A model generated the notes under the pieces. That model ran no database searches and was not told the DNA's origin. It worked only from the letters and a program-made list of their open reading frames with translations. The position numbers and the translations under genes are program-made. Positions 33,900-44,619 of a stretch of 64,000 nt of DNA are shown here, in pieces. This DNA comes from Bactericera cockerelli. Lineage: Eukaryota > Arthropoda > Insecta > Hemiptera > Triozidae. The stretch covers positions 44,086,592 to 44,150,591 of the forward strand of contig CM044955.1 in assembly GCA_024516035.1 (NCBI GenBank). Reading direction: 5' to 3'. The stretch's first letter is position 1. Each line of letters opens with the position of its first letter.

Positions 33900-34740
33900 T
33901 ACCTCTCTTATGTTCCAGGTATCACATTGTCATGATGGGGAGAGCACGGGAGCTTGGGAGCAGGAGGGAGCACTACATTTCTTCCTCTTTGTGTTTTAGT
34001 TTGTAATTCGCATACTGTGATCTTCATTTAAATTACCTATAAACAATGTACACATTTCTATGTAGAGACAAATATGATATGTCATTGACGTCATTGTATA
34101 GATATGTATATCTAGTAATAATATAGTATGTATAATGTCTTGAAATTAATAATGAGGTACCGAAGAGAAACATAACATACCGACTGGATTTAGTGAAAAA
34201 ACAACAAAAATGTGATCTTTTTAATAGGAAGGTATACTTTTGATTAAATTTAAAAAAAAATAATAAAAAAAAAAACATTGATATAAATTTTGTTTCATCA
34301 AACGGGTTGTTTCTATTTAATAAATTGAATGTGATATGTATGTATTATTTTATAATATTATAATTAAATATTTGGAATAAGCTGCTTATAACCAAAATGT
34401 AGGTCCAAGGGTATTAAAACAAAAAAGTGCAAAATAGAGGAAATACCATTTCACCGAACTTGGTCATTTAATATTTTCAATATTTTGTTTTCGAACAAGA
34501 ATAAATAATTACACATGCAAAACAAGTTACTATCCAGACTGGCTAAATTAGTGGTTCTTTGGAAATAACAGTACACATCGAAAAATCTAAATTGGAAAGT
34601 ACAACACAATATATTGAAATCTTACATTTTTTAGTTAAAATTTTAAGAAACATATTCTTTACAAAAGTACACATGAATAAATTAAAAATAAATAGTTTCT
34701 AACAATCAATTCTTACTACACATTTGCATTTCATTCTAAA
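33900..34740. other. Intergenic, upstream of the repeat-protein gene
   Basis: AT-rich sequence. No TATA box or promoter can be told apart from the background. Confidence 0.4.
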
Positions 34741-34745
34741 AATTG

Positions 34746-35702
34746 ATGGAATCAGGAAAACCATGCAGTACCAAATACAAAATGACCAATGCTGTCCTGA
34801 GGCACTTGTTATTTGCGCAATGCAAACAAGTAACTAGAAAAAAATATATACAAGAGAATCCCATTAGTTCTGAAGGCGAAAATCTTGACCAAGAGATTAA
34901 AAAAAAATGTGATGATCATAATCTGATAGAGGAGACTCCTGAGCATTCTGAAAATGATACGAATCATGATAATAACAACCCAATTAAAGAGAACCTTGAC
35001 AGTTCTGTAAATGATAATTGTAATCCAATACAAGAGAACCTTAACAGTTTTGTAAATAATATTTGTAATCTAATACAAGAGGACGTTGACAATTCTGTAA
35101 ATGATAATTGTAATCCAATACAAGAGAACCTTGACAGTTTTGTAAATAATATGTGTAATTTAATACAAAAGGACGTTGACAATTCTGTAAATGATAATTG
35201 TAATCCAATACAAGAGAACCTTGACAGTTTTGTAAATAATATCTGTAATCTAATACAAAAGGACGTTGACAATTCTGTAAATGATAATGGTAATCCAATA
35301 CCAGAGGTCCTTGACGACAGTTTTGTAAACGATATTTGTAATCTAATACAAAAGGACCTTGACAGTTCTGTAAATGATAAATGTAATCCAATACAAGATA
35401 ACCTTGCCAGTTCTGTAAATGATACTAATGATAGTTGTAAGCCAATACAAGAGAACCCTTGTTCTTGCGACTGTAGAGAAAAATGTAATAACAAATGTCA
35501 AGAGAAGAACCCTGACCATTCTGAGAATGTTGAAGAGTGTGATTATAAAAAGAATCAAGGAAAACTTGCAAGATCTCTGAGTGCAGAAAAAAGGCGCATA
35601 CAGATTCAGGACATTAAAAGAAGAATACAAGGTACTAACTTTCCTCCTAGAATAGTATTAGCTGGCACATTATCTCCCCAAATGTGTTTAGCCCGTGGCT
35701 AA
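34746..35702 (+). CDS. Uncharacterised Asn/Asp-rich tandem-repeat protein
   Basis: From the ATG at 34746 the frame is open for 318 residues. Not recognised. Residues 1-35 are basic without a signal peptide (MESGKPCSTKYKMTNAVLRH). Residues 40-75 are acidic. Residues about 76-235 hold roughly ten copies of a 19-residue unit of the form CNPIQENLDSFVNN or CNLIQKDVDNSVNDN, alternating in 38-residue pairs. Then come a Cys-rich stretch (CSCDCREKCNNKC) and a charged end (ARSLSAEKRRIQIQDIKRRI). No membrane segment. An alternative end exists: donor CAAG|gtacta at 35632 and acceptor 'tttttttacag' at 35719 remove 88 bp and give GPFDTGVIRDEDFIHHS with a stop at 35772 (312 residues). The repeat could also make the frame open by chance. 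Confidence 0.45.
   Translation: MESGKPCSTKYKMTNAVLRHLLFAQCKQVTRKKYIQENPISSEGENLDQEIKKKCDDHNLIEETPEHSENDTNHDNNNPIKENLDSSVNDNCNPIQENLNSFVNNICNLIQEDVDNSVNDNCNPIQENLDSFVNNMCNLIQKDVDNSVNDNCNPIQENLDSFVNNICNLIQKDVDNSVNDNGNPIPEVLDDSFVNDICNLIQKDLDSSVNDKCNPIQDNLASSVNDTNDSCKPIQENPCSCDCREKCNNKCQEKNPDHSENVEECDYKKNQGKLARSLSAEKRRIQIQDIKRRIQGTNFPPRIVLAGTLSPQMCLARG
34974..35435 (+). repeat. 57-bp repeats (114-bp dimers) within the frame
   Basis: Units contain 'tgtaatccaatacaagagaa' or 'tgtaatctaatacaaaagga', then 'gttctgtaaatgat' or 'gttttgtaaataat'. Lengths are multiples of three; one unit (near 35310) carries an extra codon (GAC) and keeps the frame. This is the reason that the minus-strand frames here are open as well. 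Confidence 0.9.
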
Positions 35703-35779
35703 CGTCTTTTTTTTTACAGGACCATTTGATACCGGTGTCATTCGAGACGAGGATTTTATTCACCATTCATAGAAAACGT

Positions 35780-35905
35780 AGAAACCTGCTACCCACATTA
35801 AACCTCAGCCTTAGTTTGGCTGAAAATAGACGGCATTCAAAAGTTCGAGTTCTTCACTTCGCTGGACTTTCAACGTGTATTCAACGTGTCACGACGCTAA
35901 CGTGT
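35780..35905 (-). mobile_element. 5S-type SINE remnant
   Basis: 'ctacccacattaaacctcag' is the tail, 'cttcacttcgctggactt' the middle and 'gtgtattcaacgtgtcacga' with 'cgctaac' the 5S head on the minus strand. It starts within about 10 bp after the alternative stop of the repeat-protein gene. Confidence 0.75.
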
Positions 35906-36224
35906 GTCTCGTTAGTAATTGAGAAAAATCATTTCACGTTTCACATCTTTCGTACCAAAATAATAACTGAATATCAAATTTTTGCGTTAGTTTAGTTTAA
36001 ATTAAAAATTAAGGGCGAAATTACTAGACATTTTTGTTGTACCTCTGGAGACTTGAGTATAGAATTTGTGTATTGTTTTACATAAATGGGGAACTGAAAG
36101 TTCTGACTCGAACTAGTGATATCGACTTTGTCTAACAATTTTGACCTAAGTCCGTTAAATTGATTTTTGGCTATTTGTACTTAGCAATTAAATAAAGACC
36201 TTTTTTGGCTCAATATCTGTTAAA

Positions 36225-36370
36225 CATCAGACATTCAAGACGGGATTTTTACCCTCCATTTACTAGGCAACACAAACACAGTTCCCGTATATTAACCTCA
36301 ATCAGCTTTGGTTGGGTGGGCCCCAACATCAACAAAGTTCGAGTGATCACTTTTCTCGTTGGACATTAGG
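36225..36370 (-). mobile_element. Degraded 5S-type SINE tail
   Basis: 'acgggatttttaccctccat' and 'attaacctcaatcagctttg' with 'gttgggtgggcc' match the reverse complement of the tail module. Confidence 0.6.
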
Positions 36371-36379
36371 TAGCAACTG

Positions 36380-37300
36380 TACTTCTACGATTTAATTCTT
36401 AAGTGTTTAACGTGTTACTGACACTGGCTTGACCTTTTTAAATAATTAACTTCTTAAACGCGATAAAAGTCGAAGACAGTAGAAACAATGGACAATGAAA
36501 AATTACAAACATGAATGTAATCAGATTAATATTTTACAAAGGATTACAATAATAACAAACCTCATTTTCTCTTCCAGAAAACAAGAGGAAGCTCTGTTGT
36601 GAAGAGAAGCATAGTTGCTATGGCAACAGCGGTCTCGCTTCCACACCACATGAGAAAGAAAGAAAGAAAATTGAGTATTGTTTCTCGAAAAGATTACAAG
36701 TTTGACCTAAGTTTTGAATTATTTGAAATGAAAGCTTACAACATATTTTGTTGGTACTCGAAACATGTTGGATAGAAACATCATTCACAAGGCAATTTAA
36801 TACCATTACACACTGATTAACTCCAATGATTGAACAACCTGAACTAATGTTGTACAGGTAGAACTTTGATTAAAATAATATTATACATACGAGTAGAATT
36901 ATTCTAAAAGATTTTCACCCAATATTGCTGACATTGAAAGACATGTAGGTAATAAATGTTGGAAGAATATTACGTTATGTACAATGAATCATGATTATTG
37001 TCTAATGAAATAAAAAAGTAGGAAAACAACTAGATCTCAAACGAAATATTGTTTTAGACCCCGTACTCATTATTTATTTGGACTGAATTATTCTGGATAA
37101 GATGTGATGTGAAAGTCGATAAATACGAAAACACGATACACTGTTTGAATGTCTATTACAAAATTCATTGTTTTTATTTTACAGTAACAAATTTACTACC
37201 AGTACCAGTAACATTATGATGTGCTCAATGTATGTATTTTCTTTTTCAAGTTCATTATGTACTAAAAATTACCCCCCCCCCCCCCCCAAAGTTTTTTATT
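36380..37300. other. Intergenic, no gene seen
   Basis: AT-rich. A poly-C run of about 16 nt lies at 37272-37287, just outside the left arm of the large foldback. Confidence 0.45.
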
Positions 37301-38274
37301 TCTAGCTACACTACTTTGTTTTTTACGATTTGGTTTGTCATATTTTTTTACACCTGAACAGAAAAAAACACCCAAAAAAACTTTTTTACCAAATAAAACA
37401 CTCGACATTTGTCCGAACAAATTTTGGCACAGACATGGGCAAGTTTGATAAAAGTTGGCGGCCGCACCGAGAATGCTAAAAAATAATTTTACGATTTTTT
37501 ATCACGTGATCTTCTGGGAAAAATTATTAGATGTTTGCCAAAAACTCTTCAAAAATCCTAAGAGTTTTCTAGCTGTAGACTGTGTAAGGGCGTCTTGTAT
37601 TGTTTACAAAAATTGTTTACATTGCTTTTTTTGAATACCGCGGTCTCACATGCCTTCATCAGCCAGTTGAAGAAAATTCAAATGATAAATTTCGTGCTTC
37701 TCAGATTTACAGTGGTGTTAGCTAGATGTGGTAGTGCTAAGAGTGCTAGTCGCATGACCGTGGTTCAATTTTCGGCGGTCAATATTATTTTAAATATCAA
37801 AAAAATCTGATGGAACATTTTATTCATACCTGTATCTGACCTGTTGTAACACCAACAACTTATGGTTTTTTTGGGGGTAATACCATCTGTAAATTGAGTT
37901 ATATCAGATACTATTGGTATCACAATACACATAATTATTATTCATGTAAGCCCCTGAGAGACTGCCTTGATTATGTAACGAGAGAAAAAAAAACTAGGGA
38001 ATTTTCCAAACGAAAATAGAGTTGGAAAATTCCCTAAATCCAGGTAAATAATTATGTAGGTAGGTTCTTTTATCATAAACAATACTAATTAAATAACAAA
38101 TATTTACCGATTGCCAACTCTTAATAGAAGTCTTGAAAAAAACAAGATCATATTTTGTAAAATTAATAAACTTTTGCAGTCTTTATTATGTTTTATACTA
38201 TTTTGATATAAACAAAAAGGTATTTAAAAAAACATTTTGTGTTAGTATGTTCAATGAGAAACGATTAGACGCGC

Positions 38275-38335
38275 ACGACTAGCTCAGTGGTACGCTAGTC
38301 CACCCGGTCCGAACGCCAGAGCCAGCAAAAAATTC
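38275..38335 (+). other. tRNA-like SINE fragment
   Basis: 'cgactagctcagtggtacgc' resembles an A box, and 'ccggtccgaacgccag' a poor B box. It does not fold into a convincing tRNA by eye. Confidence 0.35.
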
Positions 38336-38477
38336 ATGACTGCAAAACAAAAAAGATTGTTGCCATTTTTATTTAGCCATAGTACACACTATGGATTCCC
38401 CTCACCCAAATTTTTGAAACCAATGGTGACTTTAGTACCTTAGTTCTAACTCAGGACTGTCCCTCTACCTTCTTGCC

Positions 38478-38525
38478 TTTCTCTCTCTCTCTCTTTCGCT
38501 CTCTGCCTCTCTGCCTGCCTCTCTC

Positions 38526-38587
<62 letters not shown>

Positions 38588-38606
38588 GTCTCTCTCTCTC
38601 TCTCCC
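38478..38606. repeat. (CT)n microsatellite
   Basis: CT-rich run of about 130 bp with interruptions ('tgcc', 'ttct', 'ctgt'). The Arg/Glu-rich minus-strand translations are artefacts of this repeat. Confidence 0.96.
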
Positions 38607-39559
38607 TTCTCAATTCCCTTAGAGGAACTGTTGGAAGTGGCGTCCACCTTCCTGGATGCAAAGGTTGAACCTCTTTATCATGTTCCGTCGAATGTTGCGG
38701 AAGATTCCAGGTTTTTCTGTCAGGTCATCGAATGCCAACAGGATTCTTGCTACCAGATTTCGTAAACTATGTTTTTCACGTGATCCCAAATGTTCCTGTT
38801 GGCAACTCCATATGCTAAATGCGTATCTGCCATTTCAGCATCCGAATAATAATAATTATGTAACTTGTACTAAAAAAACTCAAGAAGTTTAAAGATAATA
38901 TTTCATAGAATGCAGAAAAATATGCTTGAAAACTATCATCGAGAAACAAACAATCATTCATTTGACTGGCCTTTAATTAATTCCAAGGAAAATAATTATC
39001 AGACATAAATAGCTAATTACTCTTTGAGTACAAGACGACTCTACACGGTCAACACTTTTAAGATTTTGAACATCATTTTTTGAGACTTACCTGGTTTGTT
39101 TACCCAGAAGATCACATGATAAAAAATCATAAAATTATTTTTTAGCATCCTTGGGTTGGCCGCCAACTTTTATCAAACTTGCCCATGTCTGTGCCAAAAT
39201 TTGCTCGGGCAAATCTTGAGTGTTTCAAAGTGTAAAAAATTTACATGAGAATTTTTTTTCTATTCAGGTGTCAAAAAAGATGCCAAACCAAACCGTAAAA
39301 AACAAAGTAGTGTAGCTAGATACTTCGAAATTTTGTTGGCTTTCTGCAGAAATGTTCAGAATCAACTCATCTTAAACAGGAAAAAAGTTCTGACCTGAAG
39401 AATAAGCCAAAGTCGGACTTTTTCAGAAAGTTGCAAAAAATCACTTTGTGCAGTTATAAAGGCGAATCCGAAAAAACGGATTGCAGATCCGTCCTAGAAA
39501 TGTCGTCAGTAATCTACCATTAACGGGTGTAAACGTTTTTTTGGTCCACCCTGTATAAT

Positions 39560-41455
39560 ATTTGATAATAATAAAACTTCATAACTTCCCTTTTTCTCTT
39601 CAACGAGGAAAAAGACATAACTTTTTATTCAGCAATCAACTGAATTTTATACAAAGTTGTCAATGTACAGTACAAGCAGGATGCGATTTTAAATCTAGGT
39701 ACCTCACATAAAATAAGTGGTATTGTTAAAAGACGCATGACATTTATTTCTCTTTATTTTTGTTCATTGTGTACCAGTGTACCTACATATTTGTACATTA
39801 AATGTAGGTAATTCGTGGAATTAATTACAATCTTACATACTTAATATTTCTGAAACTATTTTTTAAGTACGCAACTTACGTACACTTAATAAAACTTATA
39901 CAATAATTGAACTTTTAAAGTTGCTGAAAAAGAAATATTTGAAACTACTTTTTACTTTAAATGCAAGCAAATAAAATTATTTACATGTTGTAAAAAATGT
40001 TCTTTATATTATATTTTTAATTACATAAAATTATCTACCATTCCTAAATATTATTAGGTGTAATAAGTACCCAGTACTTGAAAAAAATGTATACATAATT
40101 TCCTCACATAAAAACATACCTACCAACCTAATTATAACAATTGTTTTAATAAATTAAATTTATACCCAAATAGTGTATTAGCGTTAAATCAAAACATCAT
40201 TTCTTGTTATTTTTCTACCTTTTATATCTTTCAGCCAACACTCAATTAGTAGAAGAGCAAATAATATAAGAAAGTAGGACTTGTAGATGGGTTGGACTCA
40301 CGATCAAAAAGTAAGTACGAAGAATTAGTTCATGGAGGCTCACAATCGCCAATAAAGATTTGACTTTATTTCAATTAAATGGTTTAGAATTCATAAACCA
40401 TTTAAAGCTTATTTTAACATACCTGCCTAGTAAAAATCTAATGGACCAAAATCACCGTCGTCCTTCCAGCTCTGTAGAAATTGGGAGAAAATCAGGATAA
40501 AATTACCTCATTTACTGTGAAATATCCTATTTTTCATATTATTATTCTAAATTCTTTAATGGTGAGTTTGCATATTAAAAAAAAAAAACTTTTTTGAGAA
40601 GCAAATTGGTGGCCATGATTAAATCTGCTCATTATTATTATTAAAAACTTTCTTAGATATAAATAGACATGTGTACAATACAAATAATTATTTTAACCAT
40701 GAAAAAAATGGAAACAATACTTACAATAGAAATGAAAAAGAATAGAAAAATATGTAGTAGCCACCTGAGATCATATAACATAGAGGGAACCTTACCTATC
40801 TCGAATTGAACAAATTTGATCGTTCAACTTTGAACAGCTGATGATCTCTACTGGACCCAAATCTTGATACATTGGGTTCCTTCTATGTTATAATTATGAT
40901 CTCAGTGATAGAAGCATATGTCCTAACTTAACGGCAGGGTTATTGCCTATGGCAATCTTTCCCACCCAGGCTTTATTAGCAACTATGCAATAAGGCTTTA
41001 TGCTTCTCCCACTTTTCCGAGTATTCTGAGTTATTTGGACAAGTGCACTCTTTCTAATTATTAATTAAAATGGCCTTCATTGGCTGTTACTTACGTATTC
41101 ATTAATCTTCAATAGCTAAGAGTAAGTAATTATTCTAGCTCAATGGGTGATGGTAATTTTCTGAAATAGTTTTCAATACTACATGAATCAAATTATCAAA
41201 AAGTATAAATGAATTGTCTTCCTCAAAGCATATTGAGGAATAAAACTTCAGCAAATAAAACTTGAGGAATTTCAGCAAATGTAGGTGTAAAGATAAATAA
41301 TTTACACCTATTTAAAATATTTTAATAATAAGTGTATTGGATTTAATAATTTTACTTAGGAGTGCTACTTTACCATAATTTTGAATTGAATCATCCATCT
41401 TTTCAAAGCATTAACCCAAACTATCATTGGAGTTTCAAAAGGTATGATCTGTATG
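39560..41455. other. Intergenic, downstream of C15orf40
   Basis: AT-rich sequence. It ends on the left with a single 'ccaccctgtata' MITE-type end near 39545-39556 and includes the small foldback at 40765-40905. A LINE-tail-like segment ('ggcagggttattgcctatgg') lies at about 40932-40970 and recurs near 47691. No gene seen. Confidence 0.5.
40765..40905. mobile_element. Small foldback MITE (~140 bp)
   Basis: 'ctgagatcatataacataga' with 'gggaacc' on the left is mirrored by 'gggttccttctatgttataa' and 'ttatgatctcag' on the right, an inverted repeat of about 27 bp with a short gap. Confidence 0.75.
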
Positions 41456-41457
41456 AA

Positions 41458-41559
41458 TTATCCTTTCTTGCTTTCTTCTTCTTTTAATTTAGTGTTTATG
41501 TGATCCATTGAACAAGCATCTTTCTGGATGCAAATAGTTTTCTGTCTACTTTTTGAGCC
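41458..41559 (-). CDS. C15orf40 homologue (UPF0235/DUF167), exon 3
   Basis: After the acceptor 'tttttactttgcag' (plus-strand 41560 and up) it encodes GSKSRQKTICIQKDACSMDH, INTKLKEEESKKG and TAA. GSKSR.K matches the conserved GGKSREK that follows the last strand of the human protein. The C-terminus is lysine-rich, as in the human protein. It joins exon 2 in phase 0. Confidence 0.85.
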   Translation of the reverse strand, partial: GSKSRQKTICIQKDACSMDHINTKLKEEESKKG

Positions 41560-41689
41560 CTGCAAAGTAAAAAATACAAAATCATGAAACAAAGCAAAAA
41601 CTATAAAATGCAAAAGATAATATGCACAAAAAAGAATACCTGATGCCTTATACTAATATAATGCATGAATTCAGTAAGGAAAGGGGGAA

Positions 41690-41860
41690 AATACACTGCC
41701 TATTATGGATAAAATATTTCCTAGTGAATGGTTCACATCATATAAACTTCACAATAAAATAAACACAGTATCAATACCTACATGCTGAGCCTTTTTTGAC
41801 TACATCACTTGTATCTCCAAATATTCTCAACCAATTTTCTTTTACTGGAGGGTGCATAAT
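41690..41860 (+). repeat. Dispersed repeat copy in C15orf40 intron 2
   Basis: 'acactgcctattatggataa', 'gaatggttcacatc' and 'catcacttgtatctccaaat' with 'caaccaattttctttt' match 32985-33190 loosely. Confidence 0.5.
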
Positions 41861-42040
41861 ATTTACATCATGTGTTCCATGTTTCCACACAAAAATATGT
41901 TATTACATGCAAGAATGCATCACAAAAAAAAACCATAAAATATACCCATGCATTTGCAATTTGCATAATTATGTGTACTCAAAATTCATTCCCCACTAAT
42001 AATAAATAAAGAAGAAATAATTCTGAATATGATCACTCAC

Positions 42041-42265
42041 TTTATCAAGGGACACATCACTTTTACGAAGTCCAAACAATTTTGACATATATTTGATAAG
42101 TTCTGAGTTGGCTTCTCCATCAACTGGAGGAGCATTTATTTGAACTCCTACTCCTTGTTCTGTTATTCCTGTGATAGCATTTGTTCTAGCTCCTGGTTTT
42201 GCATGTATTTTCATGAGAATATTACCAGATTTGTCTAATGTTAGATGAGATAATGATGGGGAATC
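42041..42265 (-). CDS. C15orf40 homologue (UPF0235/DUF167), exon 2
   Basis: 75 codons between 'gatttttag' and a GATAAA|gtgagt donor. It encodes [20 protein letters not shown], then [20 protein letters not shown] and [20 protein letters not shown], ending [37 protein letters not shown] and LRKSDV.LDK are the DUF167 signature, shared with human C15orf40 and bacterial YggU-type proteins. The biochemical function of this family is not established. Residue spacing agrees with a normal-length domain. Confidence 0.95.
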
Positions 42266-42589
42266 CTAAAAATCAAAAGAAAAAAATAAACATGGTTGAA
42301 AATAGTGATTTTCTCTCAGACAAGAAGTTTCATTACATATTTACTTGAACTTGAACCCATATTCAAATGGAAAAAAAAAATCCTTCAATCAAAGGGTAAT
42401 ATTGGGATTACATTGTGAGTAACACAAAAATCATAATTTTTTAACCAACTAACTAACATTTAAATGGTATGGTCACATATTCCTTTATCATAGATCATAG
42501 CATAAATATTATACAATTTAAAGAGATGTGTAAGGAGACCTTTTGTTTTCCCCTTTAAACGCTTGGAAAAACACTATTCCATTTAATAA

Positions 42590-42780
42590 AACAAATTTGA
42601 AGAAGATCAGTTGAGAACTTTTGGTTATATACCTCATGTGATAAGTAAAATCTCAGAACAGTGATAATGGAGAGTCAATAAAAATTTATTACCAAGTGAA
42701 CACAATGTGAACCATTGTATTCACATTGTACAAAATACAACCACAAGGATATATTTGTCCATATTTGGCAGTGTATTGTT
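42590..42780 (-). repeat. Dispersed repeat copy in C15orf40 intron 1
   Basis: On the minus strand it contains 'aatacactgccaaatatgga' and 'ggttcacattgtg', like 32985-33190. Confidence 0.5.
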
Positions 42781-42793
42781 ATTTGAAATATGG

Positions 42794-43078
42794 GGTTTAA
42801 CCACTAGCAGATTACCCAAATGGTGGATTTAGCAGATGCCAAGGGCCCCACGGATTTTTTTTAAATGAGCTCAGTTTTCCTGGATTTTAATAATAAATAA
42901 AACAGCCATTTGAGCAAATTTTTAAACAAAAAAGCAGGGGTTTAACCACTAGCAGATTCAGCAGATACCACGGGCCCCGCGGATTTTTTTAAATGACCCC
43001 AGTTTTCCTGGATTTTAATAATAAATAAAATCAGCCATTTGAGCAATATTTTAAACGAAAAAGCATGGGGGCCCCCTT
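42794..43078. repeat. Tandem duplicate (~145-bp unit, two copies)
   Basis: Both units have 'tttaaccactagcagatt', 'gggcccc', 'ttttcctggattttaataat' and 'cagccatttgagcaa'. They begin at about 42795 and 42941. It lies in C15orf40 intron 1. Confidence 0.9.
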
Positions 43079-43348
43079 AAAATCAACAACATACATGTAA
43101 TTGGTAGATATATATAATACAATAACAGTCTTGCTGGGGGACTATAAACAGGTAGTAAACCAGTAGGGTTTAACCTATATTAGGGGGCTTGATTCACATT
43201 TTTTTTTTTTTTTTTTTTTTATACCTTTAAGCTAATACATTTTTCGATACTCTCAATGTGCCTAGTACCTAACTTGTTTTTTTTTTATATCAAAAAAAAA
43301 AAAAACTTTAGGAAAGGTCTTAATCTGTCATAAAAGTTTTAATCTTAC

Positions 43349-43432
43349 ATGAGGTGGCTGTGGATCAATTTTTCCCATCAGAGATTTTCCTTTTCCCTTC
43401 ATTTTAGCATTACTTGTAGCTTTAGGTCCCAT
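43349..43432 (-). CDS. C15orf40 homologue (UPF0235/DUF167), exon 1
   Basis: 28 codons, MGPKATSNAKMKGKGKSLMG and KIDPQPPH, ending at CAT|gtaaga in phase 0. The Lys/Gly-rich start resembles the human N-terminus (MPKKAGATTKGKS). I chose the ATG at 43432 for that reason. An upstream in-frame extension with a hydrophobic MYMLSTINKIHQ start at 43522 exists and might act as a targeting sequence, but it looks like 5' untranslated sequence. With exons 2 and 3 the protein has 136 residues, close to the family norm. Confidence 0.8.
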
Positions 43433-43439
43433 GAATGAA

Positions 43440-44600
43440 GAAGAAAAGAGGACAAGAACCACTAAGTGACTAATTTGACATGGACTTTGATGAATTTTAT
43501 TTATAGTAGATAACATGTACATTCCTATTATATTTATTTCTTAATTGAGTTAGATACAATAGACTGGTACTTGTTAGTGTGAGGATATTAAAGCATTAAA
43601 ATACAAAAAGCTAGAATTCACCAAGAATACATATTGGATCACATTATTAATACATTTATTGAATTTATCTATATCCTATTCAGGCTTTTTTTATACTTTT
43701 AAATACCTATGATATGAATATCAACTAAAGACAAAGTATAATATGGACCCACTGAAGAAACTTTCTTCTGCTACCTGAACATTTACTTCCCTACTCAGCA
43801 GTGTAGAACTGCTTGGGAGGTCAGAACAGTTTAATTGATCAACATTTTTTAAGCACTTTTATTATTTAGGATTTCACATAACAATATTTCTAATTACTTC
43901 TGATTGTATCAAAAGATATTGGAAATATTGTATTCTATTATGATTTTTTAATGTAGTAAAAATAAGAGACTGGCACTGTTGTTTGTTTTTAAAAAAACTT
44001 CCATCTAAATTTAAAAAAAAACTTCCATCCAAATGGGGTACTATATACAAATTCATTTTTCTGTAAATATTTTTATTAAGGTTTAAGTTTATTTGCCATG
44101 CTTAAATTAATACTACATAAATATGTATAATAATGCCATTTAAAATGATAGTAGTCACAATCAACAGAATATTTATTTTTAAAGTTCACCAATAACTATG
44201 AAAAAATAAATTCTCTCCATATGTACTTTTTTGAAAACTTGCAGCAAACAAAGCACCTCCTCAAAATAAGCACCTCAAAAACTGATCCTCACTAAATTTG
44301 AATTGTAGAGATAGGATATGGCAGGTTGATCATAATATAGTCTTTCATATGAACAATGATTTTTTTTGTTTGTTTGAAAAGTACCTAATAAAAATGTGAA
44401 AATATTTTTTTACAAAAACAAACACAATACTTTTGATTTCTAATATTAGTAATTCATTGGAAGTGAAATCAAAGCCAACAGAGATCAATAATCAATATGA
44501 ATTCCATAATTAACACATTTTTTATGTAGCAATCACTTATAACTGCAAAATAACTGAGTTCTAGGTGTCATTTAGTCCACTTTGTTCTTCTTTTAGCTTA
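43440..44600. other. Intergenic between C15orf40 and PSME3 (head to head)
   Basis: The two genes diverge over about 4.6 kb. No CpG island or TATA is evident near 43432. At 44405-44465 lies a diverged copy of the 'ttctaatattag' repeat family. Confidence 0.45.
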
Positions 44601-44619
44601 GCTTTTGATTGTTATACAC

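Larger units (their letters stand above)
37302..39319. mobile_element. Large foldback element (about 215-bp inverted arms, 2 kb)
   Basis: The left arm (about 37302-37518) and right arm (about 39103-39319) are diverged reverse complements. Landmarks on the left are 'ctagctacactactttgttt', 'ttttggcacagacatgggca' and 'gataaaagttggcggccg'. On the right they are 'cggccgccaact' (as 'tggccgccaacttttatcaa'), 'tgcccatgtctgtgccaaaa' and 'aaacaaagtagtgtagctag'. The 1.58-kb spacer contains a CT microsatellite and two tRNA-like fragments (near 37720 and 38275) but no transposase. Probably a decayed foldback or DNA transposon. Confidence 0.8.

Noticed and set aside
38446..38661. Arg/Glu-rich minus-strand frame
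   Set aside because: Translation of the CT microsatellite.
43433..43522. N-terminal extension of the C15orf40 homologue from an upstream ATG
   Set aside because: The extension has no counterpart that I know of, and the downstream ATG matches the family start. It remains possible as a targeting peptide.
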